DNA from: Cardiocondyla obscurior
Lineage: Eukaryota; Arthropoda; Insecta; Hymenoptera; Formicidae
Direction of reading: 5' to 3'
Assembly: GCF_019399895.1 (NCBI RefSeq)
Contig: NC_091865.1
Coordinates: 11,165,001 to 11,229,000, forward strand
DNA: 64,000 nt
The notes beneath the pieces were generated by a model. It was not told the origin of the DNA. It searched no databases and was given only the letters and a program-made list of their open reading frames with translations. The position numbers and the translations under genes are program-made. Positions 12,896 through 27,449 of this stretch are shown one piece after another. Each line of letters opens with the position of its first letter. The first letter of the stretch is position 1.

Positions 12896-15800
12896 GTTCG
12901 GCGTTTTTGGTTAATATTTTTTTATTGTTTGTAAAAAAAAACGATAATTAAATAGTCAAACGTTTATGTAATCAACTTGACGATTAAACCGTATTATATT
13001 TTGCGTTTAAAAATTATATGTTAAATTATTCGCGAAATTTGTACGTAACTTTTCAAAGGCTTTTCCTCTCCCGCATAACGAACCCGAGATCTCGACGATA
13101 GGCTGGGTTGCCGCTGTCGGTTCTTTTTAAAGAAGGAGTTTCATCTCTCGCGACGTTCGTGAGCAAAAGCGGATCAAATAAGAGACATGGCGGAAACTTG
13201 GAATTCCGGTATAACGCAGCCGGTATAAAACTGAAATTCCTCGGTCAACTTCGGTCGACGGGAGCAACCGTCGTCTTGCATATAGCCCCGGAAACATCCG
13301 CCGCCCCGAAACTTCCTGCTACATCCGCTGATTCGGAAGTTCGCGACTGTCAGTCTGTCAGAGTAACGTCTGTATGTCGAAGTGACTCAGCAATTTGTGT
13401 AACCCACTATAAAGATCAGTTCGATGTGTGGGGCCTGACGAATTCGCCTTACTCTCGAACATCCGCGCTTTTCAAACCTGTCTGTCAACGAGTATATCGA
13501 TTGACATTAATGTAACAGGCACTAACGGTGTAATAAGGGCGAAACGTTAGTTTCACCTTAGGCACGAAGGTCTTCGCGCGTAAATTAATTGCTCTCTGAG
13601 TACCTTCTCAGTTCCGTATTGATCGCCGACGACGTTCCTACCTCTGCATTAATTCTCTCGATATAACGCTTGACTCCAATACCATCGTATGTAATGGAAA
13701 TGATCGAGAGCCTTCACCCGCTCGCCTCTTCAATTACAATGGACACAGTGCAACTGCAAGTTAAACACCAGCCGCCTATCTGCCGCGGCAGCTGCGCAAA
13801 CCTCGATATATTCGTTACTGCTGCGTAAAGACGAAGGATCGTCAAAGAGCCGGGCTTTAGGGGGACATTGACGTGGCCGATTTCCTTTGAGGAGCTTTCG
13901 AAGTAGGACAAGGCGTCATTATCAGATCCATGTCGCAGCCTAATCAGAGGTTTACGACTCGGCCAGAATATGGGCCTGATGATAATGGACGCCCGCTATA
14001 ATCCGGGATAATCTGTGACTTAACGGCTATTTCGCTATATTCGCTTGAATTACAGAAATCGTTATTCGCTCCCCGCATAATTTATTTCGCTCGGAATTGA
14101 TCAAGAACTTGAAATTGTTCATACTCTACAGATCGCTCGGCCGAATTCTACCGCGAGTTGCGTGGCCCTGTCGATGCTTTCGGATAGTTTACACTTTATC
14201 GAATTCCATCAGCGGTACGTGAATTACCTACCGGATACCGTCGAAAAGCGCTATTGTTATCGATCTCCCATTAAACTTTCCTGAGGTTTACTTTAAGCTT
14301 TCAGACATTGGTTATCAGATCGGCCTATAGATTTACGCTTATTTATCTTTTTCAATACGAGTGAAATTAAGTTAACAAATCACGAGTTATTTATTAAAAA
14401 AAAAAAAAAAAATGCCTACAGGAGAATATCGTTGTTTAAATTTATTAGTTATATTTTATTCACTACATTTTAAACTTTCTCCGAAATCGCTAAATAAATA
14501 ACTGCGAAAAGTAAATTTGTGTAAATACTTTTGATAAATGCGGACATTTTTACCGCGCCTCGCTTAACTAAGGTAGGCAAACGAACGGAGGTTATATTCG
14601 AATTGAGGAGCACGAAGGTCCACGATAAAGAGATTAAAATGTTCATCGAAGTAGCGAGAGAAGGAGGCGAAAAAGAGAAAGAGAGAGAGGCGTGAGATAT
14701 GGAGCCTGGGAGGGCGCCGTCCACCCGCATAATCAAGTTATCTTGGCGACGCATCGCACATTAATCACAACTATCAATGACAGCCCCGTCCCTTTACCTC
14801 GCGAAAACCGAATCCTTCGCCGTTCTGCTTCCACCTTTCGGATGGTCGACAGCTCGGTCAGGACATGTCCTACGTTTCACCAATCCATCGTCATTGGAAT
14901 TAATGATTTCGCGAGAGAGCAGTCTCGCTGCTGTCTTCGAACGTTGTCGTTCAATGAACAAAAAGCACGTCTTGCTCGAACAGACTTCAAGACGTTAATT
15001 TGATTACGCGATGTTCGCGAGCTATTAAATATGCAAATTGGCAAACCGCGAGACAATTATTTCTCAATGCCAGTGCGAACGAAAAAGCTTGTAAGTGAAT
15101 TACGATTATATCCGAAAATATTAAATAAATTGCTATTAAAATTAATTTTATTCTTTGCTCGCTAAACTCAAATTGATTCATGTATTTATTTCACGCTTTT
15201 CTTTTTTTTTATTATCCCAAGTTTACCAACCGACTTAACTAATTAATGAATAAATAAACGAGACATTCAGGAGGTGAACACGTTGATTGCACGCTGATTG
15301 AATTGACCGGCGTGTGAAATGTGAATGCAGTGGCCGCATTGAGGTGGCAACTTGCAACGTGCAATGATTCAATAAAAAAATTTTTTTTTACGTTGATCTG
15401 CTCGGGATACGAACAACGAACGTTTACTGCAGCTTTTTAACGTTTTGCACCACAATATCTCTTTCTTTTTCTCTTTCTCTCTGTTGCTTGCTTTTTAAAT
15501 TTTCTTTTAACTAAAAGAAAAAGAAAAAAATTACGTTGGTCGAACAATTAGCATTCTTGTGTTTTCCCATCGACGTTCATCTCTCTCATTTTCTCTTTTC
15601 TCCTGCCTTTCTTTTTCGTTCTCATTTACTTCATGCTCTCTCGTCCGAGCAGCGGGTAAACCTGTACGCGATGAATTACTCAGCGAAGCCTCGCGAGCCC
15701 CAGCTGCTGATTCCCTGACGAGATGCACCATCAATCATATCAACGCTTTATTCTTTTGTTTAGTAGCTTAACTTGAGTATCTCACGATGGAACAAATTCC

Positions 15801-17571
15801 GGGGAGTTGAAATATTTTGTAACACGAATACCGCGGTAACCCCCCGTGTACTGTTTTACGCTCGCGAGTTATGCTTTATGTAATATTTCTAATACCAGCG
15901 CAATAATTTCGTTCGCGAAATCCTCGCGGTAGCAAGATGTAATTTGTCCGTGTAATAATAAATGTTTATATAAATATATTAATCGTAAATAAATTTGAAT
16001 GTTAAAACGTGGATTAATATTATCAAAATTATTCATAAAGAGGGACAAATTAGTTAACTTCAAGTGATGGAATTTACACAAGAAAGTGGCAAACATTACA
16101 TTCGGTTAAATTGTAATTATTAATTTTAATAAATAAATATCAAATTTAATTAGCAATATTGATAAATAATATTAAAATTAATATACTAATTGCTATTTTT
16201 TAAATGAAAGACGACGAAAAAGAAGTAAGAAGCTCTTGTACTCGAAAGACATGAATCGTGATAAAATGCTGTTGTTGTAATGAGACAGAGCAAAGTTTAT
16301 TGCGTTATGTATAATTGTAAATTTATCTTAACTGAGATAAATATTATCCTATTACTGTACATATCGAGATTACTCTGTGCCGCGACCGATAAAAATCCGT
16401 GGATATCCCGCGAATTGTATTTTTCCATTAATGTCTATCGGTAGCCGATAATCGATGTCGTAGCTCCAGAAGTGGTATGAGAAAGGAGAGAGTGTCACAA
16501 GCTCTTCCCCATCGATTTCGCGAGTCCACTGAAGCGCTTAAATACCGCGGGACGTTTTCGCCCTTCGAAACTTGGAATTTTGTCTCGCCGGGATAAAATT
16601 CAGTCGCATTGGATCGGTAGCCGGTCCAATTCGCCGGATAATCCTTTAGAATGACACGCTGTGTTCCAGAACCACGATTCTTCGACTTTCGAAGCGACAC
16701 CGCTACTCTCAACCGCGCTTATCGAGAGCTTATCTCTGCTCCTTTCTGTTATATATATTTTTAAACTGTATATTCGCATCAAGTATTAATTTCTAAGTGG
16801 ATAACAATAGCTTTGGAAAGTTATGTTTTTCTTAATAAAAGAAATTAAATGCTTATGGCATTGTTAATTGGCTCGTTATTAAGTATTCGAATAATTATCA
16901 GAAAGCGATAATGTTATATTTAATTGTTGCATAATATAAAATGAGGTTGAATTAAATTGGAGAAATAATGCATAACTGTTATCGAACAATCAATACCTTT
17001 GTGGTTAATTTCCGTCAAGAAAGATATTATTCTCTCTTAGACGCGCGTATAGTGATTTGATAATCGATAAAGAGCTCCTATTCCATTCCGTAAATGTAAG
17101 GAAATATCGAGGGACCATGAAATATTAAATTAGAGATAACGTCAATTCGCTTCCCGAATTCGAGAAGGTGTTTATATTCGTTGCGTAATTTTTAACCAGT
17201 TGAAGTGAAATTTATCGCGTGTCCAGATCGACCCTCCGCGACTTTTAGTAAGGTTTTCACAAAATCCAATATCTCGCCCAGAAGGAGAATCGATTTTTAT
17301 GCCGGCACGGTGAAGAAGATGTCCGCGAGGCTTTGCGCGCCCCGTGCAATTTCCTCGGAGGAATTCATTGGCTGTTCTTACGAAAGTCCACCTGAGACCG
17401 TGCGTTTATGTAAGCTTGACTCTTAAATGTGGTCATAAAATAGAGCGGTTTGCAACGAAAAGCTGAAAGAATCTGTCCGTGCGTATGTCACCCCTCCTCC
17501 CTCTACCCGTGTACATTATTATCGTTCTTACCAAGAAAGCGAGAATAAAACGCAAAAAAATTCAGCGGGGA

Positions 17572-17594
17572 TTTTTTTTTTTCTTTTTTTTTTT
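17572..17594. repeat. Interrupted poly-T tract (T11-C-T11)
   Basis: Symmetrical T run with a single central C. It is one of several such tracts in the window. Confidence 0.8.
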
Positions 17595-18305
17595 ACGCTC
17601 GGCTACATCGCCAACGAATCATTTTCTTGTTACTCGACTCAAGTGCTAAAAATCGCAAATATGTCGCAGCTATTTAAACGTTACATTCAGGTTTGGAAAA
17701 AAATTTCAAGCGATACATCGTCGGAAAATATTATTCAATTTTATTATTTTTAATATTGAAAAAAAAAAGTTTTATGTTATTTTGGGGAGTTTTTTTTCCA
17801 TCCCTCAATAATTCTCTCATGTAATCTACTTGTAAGAAATAATGCATGTTTATTTAAATAACGCAATTTTTATTCAATAACGATTTTTATTCCGGACACA
17901 GCAGCTGCACAGGAAGCAATAAATATAAGGGCACGGATATTCGGATGTGAATATTAATTTTTATATCGATATGATTCTGCACAACAGCAAATTTGCAACG
18001 CGGACCATCATGATTGGATACGACGATACCGTGCGCGCGGATTTTCGTACAAATTGACGACCCCTCGTCCCCGCTGAATCTCGTATTGTGTTTTCGATAA
18101 TGCCGCCTACGCGTCATATTTGATTCCGTTTTGCGGCCGGCCCAGTGGTCGGCAGGCGCTGGACCGTAAGGCAGGGATGGTGAACAAATTTATTACGCAT
18201 CGGTACATACATGCGTCTGCCACGTGCATACATTTTTCATTCCGCACCATTTGCGTTTAGCTGAAATTCGTGGCAATTGCAAATTTTTCTATACAATCCT
18301 ACTAC

Positions 18306-18322
18306 AAAAAAAAAAAAAAAAA
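18306..18322. repeat. Poly-A run of 17
   Basis: Seventeen uninterrupted A residues in AT-rich DNA. No element body was recognised beside it. Confidence 0.75.
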
Positions 18323-20542
18323 TAAAATCGAATAAGCAACGATCTTGGCTGGGTACTGTATTTAATTATTTATGCTAAACGATAAGAATCCGTTTAATTA
18401 AGACATCAAACCTCCTACACGAATAAAAATTATACGATACCTAGTCGACTAAAATAATTATTGGAAATTTTCAAATATACAATCACGAACGAGGTTATTT
18501 TGGTCTCGTTATCCGATGGGTGTGACTAATTGATATGCAATAATTATGTAATATCGATAATTCAGCGACGTGGCCAATCGAGAAAACTTTTTCAGCACGT
18601 AGAGCGTATACGCGGATAGCGAAAACTTTCGCGCGCGGTCCTTTGATCGAACTGATTTCTTCGCTGCGGCGGGAAAGAGAATTTCAACAGTGACCGAACT
18701 TTCTGTTCCGAAAGGAATGTCGTGCCAGAAAATAAGTGGACCGTTCTACGAGAGAATTCTGATGAACCTGGTACACCCTTTGATGTATACGTATAGCATA
18801 CCTACGAGTATCGGAAGTATCGAAGCAGTATCCTGATACTGTTCAATGAATCTCGCTCAACTTGTCGGATCAAAGAACCGGCAGCCGGATAGCTTGTTTA
18901 GGTCGAAAGAGAAACGGGTCAGGAGTCGCACATACTTCGTTGGCTTTAGAAAAATCGAGACACAGAAATGAGACCGAGTTCGCACAATTCCTTTGAGAAC
19001 AGCAAACGGCGAGAGCATATTGTATTTGCTTTCTTACAATTTTTAACAGACTTTGTAAAAATGATCATTTTATAAAAAAAAAAAAAAATTAACTTGGAAT
19101 TATTAATTATTTTTGGCACTTTGATTTCATAATAAAAACACGTGCCGGAGATTTGTGTAAAATCCCGAGGATACCGTAAAATCTACGAGGAGCATCTTGT
19201 CAAGTTACTTGCCCGCGTACAAGCGTGTCTTTCTCGTGTCATATTATATGTAGCGTTGTATTATACGCGTACGGCGTATAAATACACGGGGAAGTTTGTG
19301 AGTTTACGTACATATACGGGCAAACATTGTACGTATAGCCTGATGTCTGGTGCAACTTGCCATCCGACGTCTGGGAAGCGGGAGCCACGGGAAATAATGG
19401 AGGAAAGTGATTTCCGGAAAGTTAAAAGCCACGGATCAAGGATACCTTTTGCCCTTTCCCTTCGTGCGAAGTCTCGCTCTCTCTCTCTTTCTCTTTTTCT
19501 CTCATTCCACTTTTCCGATCTTTCGTGTTACGCGCTGAGTAAAGGAAAAATGGATAAGAGAAGCGCGCGCGAAGAAATCGCATTTCGCGTACCATGATCC
19601 TTCTCGGAACCCTTTTTACGATGAAACGAAGAATGACGTCAATATACTTTATGTTAAGATCCATTCTATTCTCTTTGCCACATGTAACGTTTCTTCGTCG
19701 ATTTCTATCGACGACTTGAACAATTTTAGCTCTGAAGTGTCACATATTATATGCGTTACTTAATTTTTTTTTCGAGTTTAAAATCCTACAGTAATGCAGA
19801 ATCGCGAATGAATTATTTATAATAAGACGATAATAGCCCCGCGTGAGTAAAATATTTTACTGTTTTGATTGCAGAAAAATTTTTCGTTTATACAAGTTGT
19901 AAAATTTCGCCAAGTAAATGTGATTTTCTAGCTTCTGCTATCGTGTACGTCACGTATTTATTTTTTTGTAAAAGCGCAACTTTGAGTAAAATTATTTTGG
20001 TGCAACTTGCTAAAATTATCTTTTTTTTTATTTATTTTTTATTTTTTATTTTTTTCCCTAGTCGAAGGATAATCTCATTGACTACATTCGCAACGGTTCA
20101 CGTTTCAACGATATATGTGCGAATTATCGTAGACATGTCAATTGCTTATGATTGGCGGAATATTCGTTAGTGAAAAAAGTGGCGTTGCGAATTTGCTGGT
20201 GAAAACGTTAATGAACGTAGCGAGAACATCGACAACCTGCAATCGCTATCACGTAGCTACAACTACCTACATAAAATTGCTAGCTATCATGTTTTTGCAT
20301 ACGCTTGTTGCCACATATGCGTGAAAAATATAAAACATACATTGTAACAGCAAAATAAGTTTATATAAAAATGCAAACGATAGGCGCTGCATGCGTAAAA
20401 ATGCGCCGTCGAAATTATCCAATAAAATAAATTTATTAAAAGAAAATCGATAGGATATATATTCAAAAGTCTAATTAATAAACGGAATTAAAAGAGAAAT
20501 TTAATTGACAAACGTTTCTTCTTTAAATATATTATACGTAAG

Positions 20543-20560
20543 TATTACGATATCGTAATA
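20543..20560. repeat. Perfect 18-bp palindrome
   Basis: The 18 bases are fully self-complementary, centred on GATATC. Dyads of this kind can be homodimer binding sites, or chance in AT-rich DNA. Confidence 0.6.
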
Positions 20561-20590
20561 TCGTCACAATATTGTTTCAAAATTATCACG

Positions 20591-20647
20591 TTTTTCGCAA
20601 CCATGTTTTTTGCAACCTAACCATGTTTTTTTTTTTTTTTTGCAACA
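20591..20647 (+). repeat. Tandem T-run/GCAAC repeat
   Basis: A unit made of CCATG, a T run and GCAAC occurs twice in a row, with T runs of 6 and 16. A shorter T run plus GCAAC comes just before the first. Local duplication followed by growth of the second T run explains the pattern. Confidence 0.6.
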
Positions 20648-20757
20648 GTTGTAGCGCCGCGACCAAACGAAAAAAGTAATACAGTGCGGTCCGTCTTTCT
20701 AAATAATCTCGACGTGTCGCGACTTCGTCTTCACAAGCCGGCAAGCTTTACGGAAAT

Positions 20758-20788
20758 TTTAATGGAGATCTGACGTATACAGGTGAGA
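20758..20788 (+). promoter_or_regulatory. Weak ratchet-point-like site
   Basis: A TACAG acceptor (AG at 20781-20782) is followed at once by GTGAGA. The donor half is reasonable, but the upstream sequence is purine-rich and lacks a good pyrimidine tract, so use as a recursive splice site is doubtful. Confidence 0.2.
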
Positions 20789-23700
20789 CATTTAGCGTCA
20801 ACCTGATTCTAAATTAGCTACTCAATTTTCAAATTACCGTCGTACCTTGTACGTTCCAGCGCTCGTGGCATTGCGTACCATTAATGCGCTTTATTACAAA
20901 TTTATGCGCCGCCTTCTTTGATGTTAGTGACTCCGACGATCTCTCTTACTCTCCACGCCGACCCCTTCTCGCGCCTCTTCGCAGCTGCTGGCAAAATTGA
21001 CGGTGTGATAACGTGTAATTGTTTTACAGCGTTGAATATTGAATTTCAAAAATTACATCCGACTTCCAGACAGATTTACATTTTTGAGCACGTATATGAA
21101 ATATTAATGACCGATATATACAAATAAGACAGTCGCCGCTCTGCTGAATAAACGAGGATTAATATTGATTTGATAAGCAAATGCATAGACGATCAGTATA
21201 TGATTTATTCATATAATATGTCGCAAATGGATGGAAATTATCAACACGATTTACCAACATCCTTACGTTTTAAGTTAAATTATGTACATGGTTTAAAATA
21301 TTTTATTTTAGCTGGAAGCCACGTTGCACTTTTATACACGACTTAACATGTAAATGCATGAAACTCTAAATTTTCTTCTTTCGAGGCGTATAGTCGAATG
21401 AATAATAGATAAACAATGTGGATTGAATATTGAAAATGTTTTCGCAAATCTCTATTGATCTTTTAAGCTGTATGTAAGTATAAAGTGCGATATAATACTG
21501 CAGTGAAGTAGCGTTATATATTGGTGCGCGCATTTTGCAGCAGTTGTAACTTCTATGTCGCAAGCTGTCGTGCTCGCAGATCGATATCTGACTGGCAAAG
21601 CCAAAGACGAAATTATGCAAGAAGCACAATGCAAACATAAAACAAATTGCGCAAGAAACTTACGGTAATGTATCACTTAAAAATTTTTTTTTATGAAAGC
21701 ATTATCTTTCTTTTGGAAATTCAGATAAATATCGAATGGCATATATTAAAAATACCTGCGACATATATTTTCTTTTTTGCGATCGAGAATTGGATAATAA
21801 CGTAAAAAACGGTTTTCTTAAATTTATGACTGTCGTTGTCACGCCAATGAAATATTCTTGAGTATGTGCTTACACGCAAGAAAAGTTAAAATTTTTTAAT
21901 TTAATTTAACGCCGTTTTCCGTTTCATATCGACTCGCGAATGAAGTATTCTCAGATGTTATAAAAAGTACGATTTATAAATGTTTAACGCGGGTACTATC
22001 TCAGCGTTTATGACACCTTTCGGATCTCCACTGTGTCACTTTTACAAATTGCCTTTTCCACCACATTCACTGCTCATCTTTTCCGACTAGGGAATAATTC
22101 AAACCGCCGCGAGGCTGCCGCGAAGGCTTTTTTTTTCTTTCTTTTTCTTTTTTTTTTTTAAGACCGATAAAATATGTTGTACGCACAGGAGTTACATACA
22201 TAGTAGTTGTTGCTTAGAGCAACCGTAATACAACACGTGATAATAATTTTGCTATAAATTATATACGTCTATGAATTAAAAAAAAAATGCTTCCGCAATT
22301 ATTAGAAAAAAAAAAAAAAAAGTTGCAGTCCCGAGCGATGGATAATGTGACATTTCTCAATAGTCACGGATCGCATTGCTCAGTCGCCTCTTCACGAGAA
22401 ATCATTTACGTCTTTATAAATAATTCATGAACGTGTCACACTAATATCGATGCACCTGACCGTCGGGAAAAGTGACAGATGGGACGTTGTATTTTGCTGG
22501 CATTAGAAATACATGCGCGAAAGAGCGGAAGCAAATTGTGCGGCGGAGGGTACGAAGGAAGATTAACGGCGAGAGGGAAGGGAACGCGCGGGGGCGAGAC
22601 AGAGAAGAGCCGTCTGTTAAATTTCTCTTTTTTTTATGAGACAGTAAAAAAAAAGAGGAAGGGAAAAAAAAGAGGAAATATATCACCGGTTTTCTCTCGT
22701 GTCGTCTCGACATGAAAGCGCCACCGAGTATGCACATGTCGAAAAAAGCAAGCCTTACGCTACGCTATTAATTATTCACGTTCTGTTTAAATACGACCGC
22801 AGTTGGAACGTATGATTCTGCAATACCGAGCTTGTCCGGAATCGTAACGGGATTATCGCGATTACACGCTCAATGGCACGTCGGTCATTTTAAATCCGAC
22901 TGGATGAAGAGACCGGTCTCCTCAGCGAAATACGTAGCTTCACCTCGCTCTTATAAAGCATTACGGCATATTCTCGCGTGATCAAATAAGTCGGCTAACC
23001 GTGGCCGATGATAACAATTGCCTCTGTATGCGCGTCGGTTTCACGTATTTCGCATTTAACGTGCGCCTTAATCGCGCCGAACCCCGTAATCGACGTAATA
23101 TCGTTGAAAACGTAATGCTTTTTAAGAGCTTTACCTCTCGAGCGCTCTTCAAAACCGACGTGTGTCTAATTTGAAAAAAAAAAAGAAAAAGAAAAACGAG
23201 AAAGAGAGAGAAATGGGATTATACGTGCATTTCGTGTAAATGCCGAAAATTATCGTGAATTATGATTCGCCGTCGGTTCGCGTGACGCGAAACTTTTAAT
23301 GCTTCGTGCCGAAGCGTTAAACTCGAAAGCAAAGCAAACTTTGGCGGTCGCTTCCATTCGTAATTGTAGCACTCCACTAGTTTGATAGCCACTAGAATAG
23401 AATGATGAGAACGGTCATCTTTCTTTCAGTGCCAGTGATCAAAAAACGAGTCTGTACACCGACGAAGAATAGAATTTTATTAAACTTGAAGAGAGAAAGA
23501 GAGAGAGAAAAAAAACCTAACTTCGGCGATTGCTAAAAAAGTTTATTGAATTATAGTGAACTTTCCTTAAAATAAATGAATAATGTAGCAAAACTTTCGG
23601 CGAAAAGAAATTTATTCGAATTTTTGCCCGGCATTTATAACTGCGCGCGAACCCAGTATAAAGCAAAATGCGATGAAAAGTCAGCGGGACGAATTTTATT

Positions 23701-24924
23701 AGTTTTAAGGACTAACTTCAATATAACGAAAGGTTAATCCTCTAAATCAACTTAGCCGAAACTTAATTTAATATTTATAGCCGTGGCTTCTCTCGCTCAC
23801 TTGAAATATAATTGTTCGAGAGTGTCGTATTAAATTGTTACCTCAAATACTGTTTTGAACTACTTCAACGTTTGTCGAAATCCAGCAAGTTTGTAGTCGA
23901 TGAATTCAGACGAATATTCGTACTCCTGCATATTATATGACTGAAATGTCGGATACATCGTCTTACTTAACATTTAACGAACCTCATTGGAAGAGCAATT
24001 AAAACTTGCACGGAATTGAACAGTTTATGAATATCTTGAATTACTCCCGAAATATTAAATACATTTCATTCTCACATTACATTCTCGTGCTTTTTTCTAT
24101 TTATTTATTTATTCTAACTATATGTCGTATATTTTATGTGTTATAAAGATACGCGGTATTCCGGAAAATGTGCCAAAAAGCCTCTGCAGAAGATGAGCTT
24201 GAATCAGCCGCATCAATTTTATTCGCATTTTGAAAATACGCGCATATATATTTTCCGATTCGACTGCGAAGATTGCCGCGTTGCACGCGCACAGGCGAGC
24301 GATAAGAGAGAAAGGGATTTATAATCGACGAGAAATCCGGATATACGCGCCGCGTATGGCCAGCGATAACGCACGAGAAGGCCGAAACGGGGTACGAACT
24401 AGCACGCTTTTAAAATGCAAATAGTGATATAAATATTTTATTGCGCGATTCAGCCCGCGAAGCCTCATCTCGTGGAACGCGCCTAGCTCTCGCTCGATCC
24501 TCCTCACCTCCTCGCGGTCGCGATTTTTCCCAGCTGGCGTTCGGTGAGCCACGACCGTCCGAAATGCGAATTGAATTGCCACTTCCTTTTTTGTTTTTCT
24601 ACCGACAACGAGTGCTCTCCGCTCCGACAAAAAAAAGCCCTTTCTGCAATCACCACTTTTCGCTGCGCGCGTGTCTGGCGCAAAACGTGTCCGTTTGAAA
24701 GATCGCGTACGGCTGTGACGCACCGCATTCACTAGATACCGACTTTCATTAATTTAATTTGAGATTCTATTCATGTATCGTTTTCGATAGTCATCTCGTT
24801 GATTTCTTTTGATGCGTTAAAAGTAAGTTTTTTTTATTTAATTATTAATGGACGGCGGTATTATTACCTGGTGCGTTTATATTCATAACGGAAATATTTT
24901 TTTTTACGATTTATCTATTATATT

Positions 24925-24930
<6 letters not shown>

Positions 24931-24981
<51 letters not shown>
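24931..24981. repeat. (AT)25 microsatellite
   Basis: Twenty-five uninterrupted AT units plus one T. It is the longest pure dinucleotide tract in the window and probably length-variable between individuals. Confidence 0.95.
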
Positions 24982-24985
<4 letters not shown>

Positions 24986-25306
24986 TAAAATATTGATAAT
25001 TGCTACTGTTTGAATAACTGCAGAGGGATACGTTTGACCAACTGTATTGCGTGCAATTTTGGTTGCAATTTCACTACGCGGTTAACAGCGTACATTTATT
25101 TAAATTAAATTTACTACTATAATACTATTCGATAGATATTGTATATAAACGATAGAGAAATACAGCGATTTAATCGTCATTTGTTCCGACCCAGGTACAT
25201 TTTAGTGTCAGCAACACCCGATTAACAATTACGCAATATTTTTTTTTCTTTTTTACTTTTTTTTATAATTTTATAAAGTTCGCGGAATCGAAAACTTCAA
25301 CCAACG

Positions 25307-25334
25307 CATGTGCACGCGAAAACGCGTGCGCATG
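25307..25334. repeat. GC-rich hairpin with AAAA loop
   Basis: The left arm CATGTGCACGCG (25307-25318) pairs with CGCGTGCGCATG (25323-25334) around a four-base AAAA loop. The stem is twelve base pairs with one G-T wobble. The only notable run nearby is a T-rich stretch at about 25239-25274, upstream on the plus strand. No transcription unit is known here. Confidence 0.6.
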
Positions 25335-27423
25335 GCATTATTAATTAACTGCTTGTTTCGATAGCCGATGGCCTTCACTACTCACGTACTAATTAACTCC
25401 CGTATGTCCCGCGCAAAGTTTAATTAGTCACCGCGGTCAGCTCGATGCCTAAAGCTATTGTTACCCGTGAATCTTCACGTGAATTATGAGATAGATTTGC
25501 GCGCTTGATCCAGAAATCTCCTATGGCGGAAACGCCCAGCGCCATGCGCTGCGACAAAATCATCGCCGTAAACTTTTAACGTTGTAATCTGTCTGTTAAC
25601 AGTAATTCCGTTTATATTGAAAGAGCGTATCGTAGTCAGAATGCCGCGTCGTTGAATACGAAATGTATGCGAATACACACGCATTCATTGTACAAAATCG
25701 AGAAAAGGTGAGAGGAGGAATTAAACGAAGAAGGTTAGTTCTAGATATCAACAAATATGAAATATTAACGCCTCTTATATATATATAATTTTTTTTTTTT
25801 TTTTCTCAGCCGATCTTACTGTAGTTAAAATTCAACTTCCTAACGGACTCGACTTGTCAAATAATTATTCGGGGCGGAAATAATTAACGGACATTATTTC
25901 AAGTAAGGAGCGCACTCCATCTCATATCAATTTTCTTAATGCAGTGACACACTTGGTTTGCCTTTCATCAGGCCACATCTCGACGTATACCACCGGTACA
26001 TATTACGCCTTGGGCACGGCCAACACTTCCGGCGTTGGCCGTAAATTACAGACGAAGTTCGCTAGTAACGGCGAGAGCTACCTGGCCAAATTAAAGTGTC
26101 CCCACTCGAACGCAAATTAGACGAGACGACGGCATGTCGAAAATACGCCGGTGGCGCGCGTCGCGTATCTCGCACGTAAAAAGGATATCGGTGTCCGTTG
26201 TTTTGCGCCCGAAGAAAATCGATCGCAAGAACGACCACCAGTAGATTAAACGTCCCGCTCGATTGATAACAGCTCACGATCGGTTTCGCTCGCGCGTGTG
26301 CTTTCGCCAGTTTTGTTAAACTCCTCTGGGCTATTGATTCTAACAATCGAAGTCGCCGCTCAACACCTCCTCTCGCCACGATAATGCTCGTGATGTTTGA
26401 TTAAAATGTATCCGAATATTTAATGGTGCATATGTTAACGACCGGTTTACGTCTCGCCGCTCAACCAATCTCGAGGAAGATAAGAACGGACGGTACAAAC
26501 GAATCTACCAAGTTTTTTTACGGTGCACTGGCGCACTGCCAGGCTTGATGGCAAACTGCAAGATGCGCTTCGAAATTGACTTTATCCCTCTTCGTTCTTC
26601 GGCATAGCACACCTCCCGGTTTTCCATTGTCTCTCCACACTGACCCTTCGCTTTTTCCCTCGTGCTTTGTAAACTGTTGACCTCGCAAACTCGGCGTCGC
26701 TTGCCATTTCGATGTCCGCATTCGGAAGAAATATGATCAACTATTCGCCATCTAGCATTTCGTTCAACGCAACCCGCGCCTGACACAATTTTAACGTTAT
26801 AATAATTCTGCAGACGTTGAATTTTTGTTATTAAAAAAAAAAAGTGGCGTGTTTTAATTTAGGACGATAAGCGACATGTCGAGCGGAAAATACACGAAAC
26901 GATATATTGATGGATTAAATATATTCTCTTCTTCTTTTCTTTCTGTTATATCATCAATTGAATTTGTTATCTATATATCTTCCCGGAGTTCAGAAACTTG
27001 TCTATTGAAACTCGGAGGACTCGCCTCGACCAATGTGACTCCGCAGATTCCGTGAGATCCATTTCAGGATCCGGCTGCCGGGTCTGGCTGGAATCACAAC
27101 TATTGACCGCCCTGCCGTTCGAAACTGGCGGACCTTAGAGCCGGTGGTGGATCTCCCAAGTTCTCGCGATCGGGAATGGCGTAGTTGCCGGTCGCTGACC
27201 GTCGGGTCTAATAAATTCGTGTCTTTAGACGGCCATTGATAGAGACGCCGCTTCCCACGGGGGAAAAGAAGAGAGCGAAATTTCTAGCGCTTCCCTTTCT
27301 CAGTGGCGCGGCTAGCGGGACACAGGAAGTACCCAAGTTAATCCGAAGTTCCATCATTGAAACTCGCCTCCGCGAAGCTCACGGTGTTCCCTCTTACCAC
27401 TTTTTCGCCGTTCTACCCTACCC

Positions 27424-27449
27424 TATCTCTCTCTCTCTCTTTCTCTCCC
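27424..27449 (+). repeat. (CT)n-rich tract
   Basis: A run of CT units with one extra T, followed by CCCG. It lies just 3' of a CpG-rich patch. Confidence 0.75.

Larger units (their letters stand above)
8250..20782. other. Non-coding, putative intron segment
   Basis: No supportable gene. There are GC-richer patches at 8900-9260, 12110-12400 and 13080-14330. The plus frame 13108-13515 (135 codons from a TTG start) looks slightly protein-like in composition, but it has no flanking splice sites, no recognisable domain and no ATG at its head. An (AG)n tract, an imperfect inverted repeat (12809-12895), T and A runs and AT-rich DNA fill the rest. Confidence 0.55.

Noticed and set aside
13108..13515. 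135-codon plus frame with somewhat protein-like composition
   Set aside because: It starts at TTG, has no ATG at its head, no splice borders and no recognised motif. It would need a homology search to revive it.
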